Source: Lewinellaceae bacterium
GTDB taxonomy: Bacteria; Bacteroidota; Bacteroidia; Chitinophagales; Saprospiraceae
Reading direction: 5' to 3'
Assembly: GCA_020636405.1 (NCBI GenBank)
Contig: JACJXW010000006.1
Span: forward strand, 744,001 to 808,000
Length of the DNA: 64,000 nt
Below the pieces are notes generated by a model. That model was given only the letters and a program-made list of their open reading frames with translations, did not search any database and had not been told where the DNA came from. The position numbers were made by a program, and so were the translations under genes. Positions 25,894 to 34,847 of the stretch are shown here, in pieces. Numbering within the stretch: position 1 is the first letter of the stretch; each line of letters opens with the position of its first letter.

Positions 25894-28521
25894 ATGAGCA
25901 ACAAGGATTCCGATAGAGAAGCGATCAACGATTTTTTCCGGGACGAAGCTGCTGGTATTCCGGGTTTTCTGAAAAACAGGGAAGCTCCGGGACAGGTATT
26001 GTCTTTTGAAGAGGATGCCGGCCTGCCACAATTCCCCGAAGCCACCCCGGCGACGGAGGCAGAACACCGGCAATACTGGAGAGCGCTCCGGGCCTTTTTC
26101 AGAAGTGGAAAAGGAGGAGGCTTGCCCAGGCCTGGTGGGCAACTGCAGGTTTACCCTGCCATCCTGGCTCCTTTCCGCGGACGGGAATACATTCAATACA
26201 ACTTTCCCTGTTGGGTGGCCGATGCTGGATCGGCGGCCGCCGGAGAAGATGCCCATGGGGCCTTTCATACCCTCCAGAGCCTGCTAACCGAGGCGGTGCG
26301 GGCCTTTGCCCCGGAGGAGGGGCAGGCCAAGATATTGAAGGATAACTTGTTGCGCCTGGAGGCTGGCATTCGGGCAAAGGTGCACTTTGCCGATGCCGCA
26401 TTTACGGCGGCTCCGGTATTTCAGGAAGCCTTGGAAGAACTGGAATCGCAGTTGTCGGTCAGAGGGGAGGAGGGTAAGGCCTTTGCCGAAGACCTGCTCC
26501 GCCTAAAAAGGGTACTGCCGAAAACAGGGGTATTGGTCCCCTTTTCAGCACAAGCGCCGCTGCACATCCTGGCCACCGTGATTCAAAGACAATTAGCTGC
26601 CAGTCGCGAGCCCATTCGCTTGGAAATGGTTCGCCTGGCTAATCAACTGAAAGACATTTTGGCGGTAGAGCGGGAAAAGGATCCGGAATCCCACTCTGCC
26701 GAACATCTGCATTCGGCGCTCGATTTTGCCGATACTTTCCTCAATTTCGAGGAGCTTTCTGCTGTATTGCCTTCGGGCGGTTCAGAAACCATGCCTGAGG
26801 AGCGTCACCACCGCATTGATATGATCCTGGAAAGCCTCAACCAGGCGGAGGAACTCCTCTTCGGGTGCGAGGCCTTTGTCGTAACCGGGGAAGGACAGGA
26901 GGCATTCAGTGACGTTGACTGGAAAGGCAGTTTTCCCGGGTTTAAGGTCAGAAAGGCGCCGGCCGGACAGCTATCTCATATGGCATCCAAGGTATTTGAT
27001 GATGAACTGGGTAAGGCTGCCCGCGTATTTGCCGCTCTGCGGATGGGCCAGTTGGAGGCCAATGGCCAATATGTGCCAGAAATGCACAGTGATTTTTTCG
27101 CTCATTTCGATTGGCGCAGTTTCAATGAACAGGAATGGGCGGCTTGTTCCCCGGTGTTGTTACTGACGGATGCAGAAGGCCTGCTGGAAAAGGAACTCAA
27201 TGCTTTTTCCCATCAGTTGGCCTCAGACCGCCCCATCAAATACCTCGCGGTTAAAAACAGAAGGCTGGGCGATGATGGTGGTAAAGAACTGCCTAAAGAC
27301 AACCTGGCATTTCGCCGGGAACTGGGAGCTTTGGCCATCGCCCACCGTAATGCCTTCGTGATGCAATCCTCTGCCATTCGCCCTGGTTACCTGCACGAAG
27401 GGTTTGTTAGAGGGACAAGTGTTTTTTCCCCGGCCTTATTCTATCTGTTGACGTCACATGCCGAACAGGCAACTGTTGAACCCAGCCTATGGGCGAGTGC
27501 TGCGGTGGAAGGCCGCGAGTTTCCGGGATTTTCCTTCGACAGTCGAAAAGGGCCGAAGTGGGGAAGCCGCTTCGATATACAGGAAAACCCACAACCGGAG
27601 GTAGACTGGCCAGCCCACCAGTTGGCTGCCCGCAACGCTAAAGGGGAGGAAGAAACCCTGCAATTGCCCTTCACTTTCGCTGATTTTGCTGTTCTGGAGG
27701 AGTATTACAGCAGCTGTTTCCACGTCGTGCCCCCCGAATACTGGTCGTCAGAACTGATCCCGCTAGCTGAATACCTCGAACTCTCCGATGATGAGATGTT
27801 TACCAAAGTACCCTACATATGGCTGGTAAATAATGACGGACAACTGCAAAGGGCCGCAGTGGCCTGGCCTCTGGCGCTGGCGTGTCAGGAACGGCTGGAC
27901 TTCTGGCATTTCCTGCAGGAGAATGCCGGTATCCACAGTTACCACGTTGAACAGGCTACCGAACGCCTGCGCCAGGAATTAAAAGAGGCTACGGAGAAAA
28001 AGATCGCGACGCTGAAGGCGGAACAGGAGGCGGCTGTGGAGAAGGCCCGGGACGAAGCTGCCCGCAACGCTATGGAAAACCTGGCATCTGTGCTCCTGGA
28101 TATGGACCTCAATACCGTTGTTTCGGCAGGAGCCCCCGTAGCTGCTACCCAGGCTTCGGATTTAAAACCCAAACTCAAAGTGGAGGCGGCCGCCTCAAAA
28201 CCGGAGGAGAAACCAGCGGAGAAACCGGCCCCGAAACCGGAAGAACAACAGAAATCAGATGACGACGAACCGGGCGAGGCCTGGATCGAGACGCCCTTGT
28301 GTACTTCCTGTAACGAGTGCATTGACGCCAATAAGAATATTTTTCAGTACAACGCCGATAAACAGGCCTTTGTCGCCAATCCGAAAGGAGGTGCCTTCGC
28401 CGATATTGTCCGGGCTGCCGAAAAGTGCCCGGTGAAGATCATCCATCCCGGTACCCCTCAGAATCCCGGGGAGGAAAACCTGGAGGAATGGGTGAAGCGT
28501 GCGAAGCCGTATCAGGCTTAG
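25894..28521 (+). CDS. X1: PFOR-related large protein with C-terminal ferredoxin domain
   Basis: 875 aa, no signal or membrane segment. Residues about 370-660 align by eye with X2 (29593-33429) and with the thiamine domain VI of pyruvate:ferredoxin oxidoreductase (PFOR): GQLEANGQYVPEMHSDFFAHFDW, PVLLLTDAEGLL, then HQLASDRPIKYLAVKNRRLGDDGG where PFOR has the EVYSNTGGQ region, then ELGALAIAHRNAFVMQSS. The GDG..N and EVYSNTGGQ cofactor motifs are missing, so it is probably not a catalytic PFOR. About 685-735 is a coiled coil; then a Pro/Lys/Glu linker (near 765-795) and a ferredoxin domain with CTSCNEC from Cys803 and a later CP. N-terminal 360 residues are unrecognised. Likely an electron carrier or scaffold for the Kor-Rnf system (inference). 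Confidence 0.75.
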   Translation: MSNKDSDREAINDFFRDEAAGIPGFLKNREAPGQVLSFEEDAGLPQFPEATPATEAEHRQYWRALRAFFRSGKGGGLPRPGGQLQVYPAILAPFRGREYIQYNFPCWVADAGSAAAGEDAHGAFHTLQSLLTEAVRAFAPEEGQAKILKDNLLRLEAGIRAKVHFADAAFTAAPVFQEALEELESQLSVRGEEGKAFAEDLLRLKRVLPKTGVLVPFSAQAPLHILATVIQRQLAASREPIRLEMVRLANQLKDILAVEREKDPESHSAEHLHSALDFADTFLNFEELSAVLPSGGSETMPEERHHRIDMILESLNQAEELLFGCEAFVVTGEGQEAFSDVDWKGSFPGFKVRKAPAGQLSHMASKVFDDELGKAARVFAALRMGQLEANGQYVPEMHSDFFAHFDWRSFNEQEWAACSPVLLLTDAEGLLEKELNAFSHQLASDRPIKYLAVKNRRLGDDGGKELPKDNLAFRRELGALAIAHRNAFVMQSSAIRPGYLHEGFVRGTSVFSPALFYLLTSHAEQATVEPSLWASAAVEGREFPGFSFDSRKGPKWGSRFDIQENPQPEVDWPAHQLAARNAKGEEETLQLPFTFADFAVLEEYYSSCFHVVPPEYWSSELIPLAEYLELSDDEMFTKVPYIWLVNNDGQLQRAAVAWPLALACQERLDFWHFLQENAGIHSYHVEQATERLRQELKEATEKKIATLKAEQEAAVEKARDEAARNAMENLASVLLDMDLNTVVSAGAPVAATQASDLKPKLKVEAAASKPEEKPAEKPAPKPEEQQKSDDDEPGEAWIETPLCTSCNECIDANKNIFQYNADKQAFVANPKGGAFADIVRAAEKCPVKIIHPGTPQNPGEENLEEWVKRAKPYQA

Positions 28522-28526
28522 GGCAG

Positions 28527-28614
28527 GGATGTTTGGACGTTTGGACGTGGGGATGTTTGGACGTGGGGACGTGGGGACGTGGGGACGTTTGGATGTTTGG
28601 ATGTTTGGAAGTGG
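28527..28614. repeat. Octamer array GGAYGTKK downstream of X1
   Basis: Eleven exactly phased 8-bp units (GGATGTTT, GGACGTTT, GGACGTGG, GGAAGTGG) start five bases after the X1 stop and end about 40 bp before rnfB. Same family as the array at 7713-7768. No stable hairpin or T tract, so it is not an obvious terminator, as fits its place inside an operon. Confidence 0.85.
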
Positions 28615-28655
28615 GGAAATAGGAATAAAACAATAAAAGCACAGTAAAAAAGCTG

Positions 28656-29531
28656 ATGGTAAACGAGATCCTCATACCGGTGGGAATATTAGCAGGGTTG
28701 GGCCTGGTTTTTGCCGTTATCCTTGCGGTGGCGTACAAGCGGTTGCGTGTGGAAGAAGACCCGCGCATCGACCAGGTGGAGGAGATGTTGCCACATGCCA
28801 ACTGCGGCGCTTGCGGCGAGCCCGGCTGTCGGGTTTTTGCCGAAAAGGTGGTTGCTAATGCAGTGAAGATCTCGAAATGCACGGTAAGTTCCCAGGCAGC
28901 CATTGAGCGCATTGCCGCCTACCTGGGGGTCGAGGCCGGTGCGGAAGAGAAACGGGTAGCCCGATTGCTGTGCGCCGGCGGAAAAAGAGAAGCGCACAGC
29001 TTGGCGGAATATGCGGGCACCCTGCGCACATGCCGGGGGGAGGCTGTCGTTACCGGCGGCCCTAAAGCCTGTGCCTGGGGTTGCCTGGGGTTGGGTGACT
29101 GCGTCAACGTTTGCGACTTTGATGCCCTTTATCTGAACGAAGATGGCCTACCGGCCGTCATCCCTGATAAATGTACCGCCTGTGGCGATTGCGTGGAGAT
29201 CTGCCCTAAAAACCTCTTCGAGCTGATGCCGGAGAGCCAAAAACTCATCGTACAGTGTAAATCCCTGCTCGAAGGCAGCCTGGCGGAGTCGAAATGTTCG
29301 GTGGCGTGTACCGCCTGCGGCCGTTGTGTGGCCGACGCTGCGCCGGGCCTGATCGAGATCCGGAGCAACCTGGCAGTGGTCAACTACGAGCTGAATCAAC
29401 TGGCCAGCCCGGAAGCCACCCTGCGATGCCCGACTAATGCTATTGTCTGGGTAGAAGGCCGGCAATTTGAAAAGCGCCCAACGGTCTGGCTTCCGCTGGG
29501 ACGGGTGGAAAAATATACGGAAGATATATGA
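28656..29531 (+). CDS. rnfB: Rnf complex subunit B (iron-sulfur)
   Basis: 291 aa. A single N-terminal membrane anchor (about residues 5-27), then the RnfB-type cluster motif LPHANCGACGEPGC near residue 45-58, and 4Fe-4S motifs CAWGCLGLGDCVNVC near 130 and CTACGDCVEICPKN near 172, plus CTACGRC near 213. RnfB is the entry point for electrons from ferredoxin in the membrane Rnf (ferredoxin:NAD oxidoreductase) ion pump. Placed upstream of the other rnf genes and separated from them by X2; in clostridial operons rnfB is last. Confidence 0.93.
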   Translation: MVNEILIPVGILAGLGLVFAVILAVAYKRLRVEEDPRIDQVEEMLPHANCGACGEPGCRVFAEKVVANAVKISKCTVSSQAAIERIAAYLGVEAGAEEKRVARLLCAGGKREAHSLAEYAGTLRTCRGEAVVTGGPKACAWGCLGLGDCVNVCDFDALYLNEDGLPAVIPDKCTACGDCVEICPKNLFELMPESQKLIVQCKSLLEGSLAESKCSVACTACGRCVADAAPGLIEIRSNLAVVNYELNQLASPEATLRCPTNAIVWVEGRQFEKRPTVWLPLGRVEKYTEDI

Positions 29532-29592
29532 GCGGTTTCTTCAGGCGGCAACCATTGGTGTTTGCCTGCATTTCACGAAAGAACGAGCGAAG

Positions 29593-32500
29593 ATGAATGA
29601 TCAGCATAACATATTTGGAAAGACAATAAAAAGTACTGCCGCGGAACTTATCCGGAATCTGGAGTCCGGTATCAGTGAAGGTTTCCTTTCATCGGATCCT
29701 ATGGAGGGTTCCCCGGGCAAAAATCTCTTCGGGCGGACGAGCTGCCATCGCTTCGGTTCTGACCTGTCATTCCTCACCGGCCTGGCCAGCACGGGATTGC
29801 GCACCAGCGCTTTTCTGAACGGGGGGCAATTGAGCGCCAACTATAACCAATTGGAGGGGCTCGTCCGGCAAAATCTGGCGGCTCTGGTCCATTGTGCCTC
29901 AAGCTCCCGGGAGGGTAAGGCGTCCTCCGCTGCCCTGAGTAGCCTTCAGGGGGTAACCCAGGCCGGGTGTTTTCAATTAGCCCCGTCCAACCTTCAGGAA
30001 CTTGTCGATTTTACCATCATCGGCCATAAGGTGGCCGAGCTGGCCTTGTTACCCGGCATTTGCCAGGTAGACAATGCCTATACCCTGCAGGAAGCCAATG
30101 TACCGGATGCGGATGGCTTGCGCCGCTTCCTGGGAGAACCTGACGAGCACATCAACTGCCCGGCGCCGGCCCAGCGCCTGCTCTTTGGCAAAAGCCGCCG
30201 CCGCATCCCCCAATGGTACAGCCTGGATACGCCTACCATGAATGGAGGGCGCAAGGAAAAACTGGGCCTTCAATTGGAAGGGGTTGCCCGTGAGCGCTAT
30301 TTTTATCACCACCTGCCGGCGATTATCCGCCTGGTTTTGGAGGAATATAGCCGGTTGTCCGGGCGGCAATATGCTGCTGTTAAAGCGGAAGAAGCCAGCA
30401 GGGCAGATTATATCCTCCTCGTTCGGAGCTCCGATTTCGAGGCTGCCGTGGAAGCTGCGCGGCTGGCCCGTGATCAGGAAAGAGTGAAGGTGGGCGTACT
30501 CAGCCTATCCCTGCTCCGGCCTTTTCCGCAGGAGGAACTGGCTTCCTGGATGGAAGGCAAGAAAGGCATTACCATCCTCGAAGAGGCCGGCAGCACCAAC
30601 ATGGGAGAAAGCCCCTTATTCCGTGAAGTGGGTGCCGCCGCCCGCCGCCTGGGAAGAAATGCGCCTGCCTTGTATTCCGGGGCCTACGCCGGGAGGCTCA
30701 CCCTGGAAGCTGCCGTTGCTGCCGTTAAGAACATGGGCCGCAACGGGGGAAGGAAGGAACGCTTTTACATCGGGTTCGATTTTACCCGCCAATCGACCAG
30801 TTTCCCCCAGCATCAGGTTATGCTGCAGTCCATAAGCCGAGAATACCCGGATATCGAAAAAGAAACGCTGGAAACGGCGCCAGATAATACAACGAATAAA
30901 CCCGCTGTGGCTATTCGCAGCCTGCCATTTGCCATTCGCCGGTACCAGGACCAGGGTCCGCCTTATACCCGTCTGTCCAGGTTTTACCACAATACCGCCT
31001 GTTTTTACCAGCAGGGAATTCATACCGAACTGGTGGCGGATCCCTTCCAGGCGCTGCCCGCTGTTCCGGCAGCTGCGGCCAATTTTGCCGTCCCCGAAGG
31101 AGGGAAACATAGCCTGCCGGTTTTCCAGCCACAGAATTGTACAGGTTGTGGGGCCTGTATCGCCTATTGCCCTCATTCCGCTTTGCCAAGCATTGCGATC
31201 ACTTTCCAGTCCCTGGTGCGGGCAGGTATGAAGATCGCCGCCAGCCAGGGAACGCCCGTTCCTCAGTTGATGGGCATAGAGCGGAAACTGGTCAAAGAGG
31301 CGGAAGGATTGATCCGGAAAGGAGATAAGGATATCCAAAGGATAGAAGATATCCTGCCGGAGGCTTTTCAGCTGATGGCAGGGCAATCCGATATGCAAGG
31401 CGAAAAGCTGGAACGGGCGCAGGAAGGCATTGCTATTCTGAATGGCATCATCGGGCATTTCCCCGTTGCCGTTACCGAGCCCTTCTTCCACCAGAAAAAA
31501 CGCCAGGAAAAGGGTACGGCCCAGCTGTTTTCCATCGCCATCGACCCACACGCCTGTACGGGCTGTGGCATTTGCTCGGCCGTATGCGAGGATGATGCCC
31601 TGCGCATGTCTGCCCCGGAAGCAGCCCTGTCCCGGCAGATGGAAGCGGCCATGGAGCTGTGGGAGGAACTGCCGGATACGCCTACCGATACCATTAACCA
31701 ACTGATCCGGGAGCCGGATTACAACTCTTTTGCGGCCACGTTGCTGAGCCGCCATTTCTACCTGTCCTTATCGGGCGGTTCAACTTCTGAAGCGGGCGCA
31801 CCCGCTAAAACGCTCCTGCACTGGCTGGCTGCTGTTCTGGAATCGGTGATGCAGCCCCGTGTGGAGCAACAAGCCAAAGAGCTGGAGGAACAGGCCGAAG
31901 AACTGGCCAAAAATATTCATCAGCACCTGAGCAATGCTCTGCCGAAGCGAGATTTTCAGCTTTCAGATGAAGCGTTATCTCTATTTGAGGAGGGCAAACT
32001 TCCCCTGGAGGAAGTGATCCGTCAGATCGATACCGGGCCCCAATCCGGGATCGTGGACGCTGCTGCTCTACGCCGGAAGATCGCGTTGCTGAATGACCTG
32101 AAGGCCCTGTTGTGGGCACTGCGCGAAGGCCCCACCGGTGGAGGCCGGGCGCGCTTTGGTGTCTTACTGGCGGATAATGAGGCCCTGCCCTGGGCAGATG
32201 ATTATCCCTACAATGCCTTCACTACACCAGTGGCCTGGCATTGGGACGGTTCGTCCTCTGAGCGCCTACTGGGTATTCTTAAGGGACAGGCCCGACATGT
32301 ACTTGACCATATCCGGCTGCGGCGCCGGGCAGCCCTGGAAGCCAATAACAAATACCGTCCGGAACTGCACGACCAGGAGGTCGGCACCCTGGAATGGGCC
32401 GGGCTTTCTCCTGAGGAAAGGTCCATGCTGGCGCCCATCCTGCTGATTGGGGACTCCCGTTTGTTATCTGAACAGGGCCGTGGAGGGCTCCTGGAATTAC

Positions 32501-33429
32501 TGAGCTCCGGGCTTCCGGTAAAGGTAGCTATTCTGGATGACGCGGCAGCACCCGCCGGGCAAGCTGCCGGCGCCTGGCTGGCCGCCTCCCAGGCATTGTG
32601 GGCTTCGGCGCTGACATTGCAAGATACTTTCCTGCTCAGGGGCAGCCTGGCCGATGATCCCGCCTTGTTCGGCCAGATGCGCGACGGGCTGCAACGGCCC
32701 GAACCTGCTGTTTTTCACCTGCTGGCGCCCCGGCCGGAGTTGCACGTTCCCAATAACGGATTATGGCCAGAACTGTGCAGCCTCGCTCTGAGAACGAGGG
32801 CGTTCCCCAGCCTCCTTTTTGACCCCGACGGGAAAAAAGACTACCTGTCTTCGGCTATTTCCCTGGGGCAAAATCCGACACCGGAGGCGGATTGGGTGAA
32901 AACAGCCCTTTGGCGTAAGGAGGGCGACAAGGAAATGGAAGAACTTTATGCCTTGTCCTATGCAGACTGGCTCTTCAGCCTGAAGTCCTGGCAGGGTTAT
33001 TTCCAGCCTCTCCAACCGGAGAACGGAGCGCCGTTGTCCGTGGGCGAGTACCTGGCTTTGGATGAAAAGGGGCGAAAGGGTAAAGTTCCGGTAGTTTCTT
33101 CAGTGGATGAAAACGGCCAGCTGAGACAATATGCCGCCGCCCCCGAAGTGGTGGCCGCTGCCCGGCAGGCTCTCCGCCAATGGAACGGCCTGCGCGAGCT
33201 GGCCGGCCTGCGCAGCCCATTCCCGCAAAAAGAAAGGGAAACGCTGGAAAAAGAGCTCGCCGGAAAATACGAAAAGGAGATCGCTGAACTGAAAGCTTCC
33301 TACGAAGCCCGGCTGCAGGATCAGGAAAACATGCTGATGGAGCAGGTCCGGGTGAAGCTGAGAGATAAACTGCTGGCGCTTTCCCGCAGGGGAGAGCAGC
33401 TGGCTTCATTGCAGGAGGAGGTAGATTAA
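29593..33429 (+). CDS. X2: giant PFOR-like iron-sulfur protein without thiamine motif
   Basis: 1278 aa from ATG 29593 (a longer ORF overlaps rnfB). The order of parts is that of PFOR: domain I-like (GLASTGLRTSAFLNGG.., NLQELVDFTIIGHKVAELALLPG), PAPAQRLLFGKSRRRIPQWY near residue 190, domain II-like (VKVGVLSLSLLRPFPQEEL.., ITILEEAGSTNMGESP), then a segment leading to two 4Fe-4S motifs of domain V, CTGCGACIAYCP at Cys516 and CTGCGICSAVC at Cys655. A domain VI-like part follows (YPYNAFTTPVAWHW, LLSSGLPVKVAILDD), but without GDG..N or EVYSNTGGQ. The C-terminus is a coiled coil. The domain VI-like part is paralogous to X1. It may be an electron-relaying pseudo-oxidoreductase between Kor and Rnf (inference). 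Ends 10 bp before rnfC. Confidence 0.78.
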   Translation: MNDQHNIFGKTIKSTAAELIRNLESGISEGFLSSDPMEGSPGKNLFGRTSCHRFGSDLSFLTGLASTGLRTSAFLNGGQLSANYNQLEGLVRQNLAALVHCASSSREGKASSAALSSLQGVTQAGCFQLAPSNLQELVDFTIIGHKVAELALLPGICQVDNAYTLQEANVPDADGLRRFLGEPDEHINCPAPAQRLLFGKSRRRIPQWYSLDTPTMNGGRKEKLGLQLEGVARERYFYHHLPAIIRLVLEEYSRLSGRQYAAVKAEEASRADYILLVRSSDFEAAVEAARLARDQERVKVGVLSLSLLRPFPQEELASWMEGKKGITILEEAGSTNMGESPLFREVGAAARRLGRNAPALYSGAYAGRLTLEAAVAAVKNMGRNGGRKERFYIGFDFTRQSTSFPQHQVMLQSISREYPDIEKETLETAPDNTTNKPAVAIRSLPFAIRRYQDQGPPYTRLSRFYHNTACFYQQGIHTELVADPFQALPAVPAAAANFAVPEGGKHSLPVFQPQNCTGCGACIAYCPHSALPSIAITFQSLVRAGMKIAASQGTPVPQLMGIERKLVKEAEGLIRKGDKDIQRIEDILPEAFQLMAGQSDMQGEKLERAQEGIAILNGIIGHFPVAVTEPFFHQKKRQEKGTAQLFSIAIDPHACTGCGICSAVCEDDALRMSAPEAALSRQMEAAMELWEELPDTPTDTINQLIREPDYNSFAATLLSRHFYLSLSGGSTSEAGAPAKTLLHWLAAVLESVMQPRVEQQAKELEEQAEELAKNIHQHLSNALPKRDFQLSDEALSLFEEGKLPLEEVIRQIDTGPQSGIVDAAALRRKIALLNDLKALLWALREGPTGGGRARFGVLLADNEALPWADDYPYNAFTTPVAWHWDGSSSERLLGILKGQARHVLDHIRLRRRAALEANNKYRPELHDQEVGTLEWAGLSPEERSMLAPILLIGDSRLLSEQGRGGLLELLSSGLPVKVAILDDAAAPAGQAAGAWLAASQALWASALTLQDTFLLRGSLADDPALFGQMRDGLQRPEPAVFHLLAPRPELHVPNNGLWPELCSLALRTRAFPSLLFDPDGKKDYLSSAISLGQNPTPEADWVKTALWRKEGDKEMEELYALSYADWLFSLKSWQGYFQPLQPENGAPLSVGEYLALDEKGRKGKVPVVSSVDENGQLRQYAAAPEVVAAARQALRQWNGLRELAGLRSPFPQKERETLEKELAGKYEKEIAELKASYEARLQDQENMLMEQVRVKLRDKLLALSRRGEQLASLQEEVD

Positions 33430-33439
33430 TCCCAATAAG

Positions 33440-34792
33440 ATGACAGGCACGGCCCAAAACGGATTGAAAGATAAATTGCTGACCTTCCGGCACGGTGTAC
33501 ATCCGGAGGAATTTAAGGAGTTGTCGAACCACCAACGGATCGAACGAATGCCTTTCGTAGAAGAGTATACCCTTCCGTTGTTGCAGCATATAGGCGCACC
33601 TTCGAAGGCCTTGGTCCACAAAGGGCAGCGCGTACGCCGGGGGGATAAGATTGCCGATGCCGGCTCCTTCGTATCGGTGGCGTTGCATGCTCCGGTGGAC
33701 GGCACGGTGACGGACGTCGGGCTCTACGGCCATCCCAACGGCCAGATGCTGCCCGCTATCCGCATTAAGGCCGACCCTTTTTCCACTCAGCAGCTGGACC
33801 AACCCCCGCAACGCCAGCCGGAAGAGCTCAGTAAGGCCGAGTTCATCGCGGCCATACAGCAAGCTGGTATTGTCGGGCTGGGAGGCGCGGCCTTCCCCGC
33901 CCATGTGAAGTTTAACATCCCGGAAGATAAACATTGCCGTTATCTCATGCTGAATGGTTGTGAGTGCGAACCTTTCCTTACCTGCGACCACCGGGTGATG
34001 GTGGAGTACGCCGAGGAGTTGATCGACGGGACCCGTATTCTGCAGCATTTTATTCAGGCGGAGAAAGTCTCCATTGCTATTGAGGCGAATAAACCGGATG
34101 CGGTGGCCACCCTGCGGGAAGCCGCTGCGAAGGTGGGGTTTCCGGTGGAGGTAGTACCTCTTAAAGTAAAATATCCTCAGGGAGCGGAGAAGATGATGAT
34201 CAGCGCCATTCTGGGAGAAGAAGTCCCGGCTGGGCGGCTGCCTATTGATGTAGGGGTGCTGGTGTCCAATGTGGGTACCATCGTGGCCTTATCCCAGTAC
34301 TTCCGGCAGTCGCAGCCGCTGATCGAACGGGTAATAACAGTGACCGGCACGGCAGTTCGGCGCCCCGCCAATGTACTGGTGCCGCTGGGAACTCCCATGC
34401 GTGACCTGGTGGAATTCTGCGGTGGAGTGACGGAGGAGGCTACCCGTATTCTCCTGGGCGGCCCTATGATGGGCATTGTGCAGAAGAGCCTGGATACTCC
34501 GGTGGTGAAAGGGACGTCCGGCATCCTGGTGCTCACTGAACGGGAAGTGCAGGATATCGATACTTTCAGCTGCATCCGCTGCGGCCGGTGCCTGGAAGCC
34601 TGCCCTATATTCCTCAACCCGGCGCGCCTGGGCTTGCTGGCCCGCAAAGGGCTGTGGGATGATATGGAGGACTACAACGCTATGGATTGCTTTGAGTGCG
34701 GCTCCTGCTCTTACGTTTGCCCATCGGGTATCCCCCTGGTGCAAAGCATCAAGGTAGGCAAAGCAATGATCAGGGAACGAAAAACGAAATAA
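33440..34792 (+). CDS. rnfC: Rnf complex subunit C
   Basis: 450 aa peripheral subunit, which binds NADH/FMN in known Rnf complexes. Seen: HAPVDGTVTDVG barrel-sandwich segment near residue 88, GLGGAAFPAHVKF near 149, LNGCECEPFLTCDHR near 173, and two ferredoxin motifs CIRCGRCLEACP near 378 and CFECGSCSYVCPSGIP near 417. Length (450) is that of the compact, clostridial-type RnfC without the long C-terminal Ala-rich tail of gamma-proteobacteria. Only 10 bp after X2, strongly suggesting co-transcription. Confidence 0.94.
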   Translation: MTGTAQNGLKDKLLTFRHGVHPEEFKELSNHQRIERMPFVEEYTLPLLQHIGAPSKALVHKGQRVRRGDKIADAGSFVSVALHAPVDGTVTDVGLYGHPNGQMLPAIRIKADPFSTQQLDQPPQRQPEELSKAEFIAAIQQAGIVGLGGAAFPAHVKFNIPEDKHCRYLMLNGCECEPFLTCDHRVMVEYAEELIDGTRILQHFIQAEKVSIAIEANKPDAVATLREAAAKVGFPVEVVPLKVKYPQGAEKMMISAILGEEVPAGRLPIDVGVLVSNVGTIVALSQYFRQSQPLIERVITVTGTAVRRPANVLVPLGTPMRDLVEFCGGVTEEATRILLGGPMMGIVQKSLDTPVVKGTSGILVLTEREVQDIDTFSCIRCGRCLEACPIFLNPARLGLLARKGLWDDMEDYNAMDCFECGSCSYVCPSGIPLVQSIKVGKAMIRERKTK

Positions 34793-34847
34793 CCGGGCGT
34801 TCCACATTCATGTGGAGCGCACCCAAAAACAATACAGCAGCAAAAGC

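Noticed and set aside
29467..29592. Upstream start for X2 overlapping rnfB
   Set aside because: Would overlap the rnfB end by 65 bp; the ATG at 29593 has a purine-rich stretch before it and fits the start of the PFOR-like domain.
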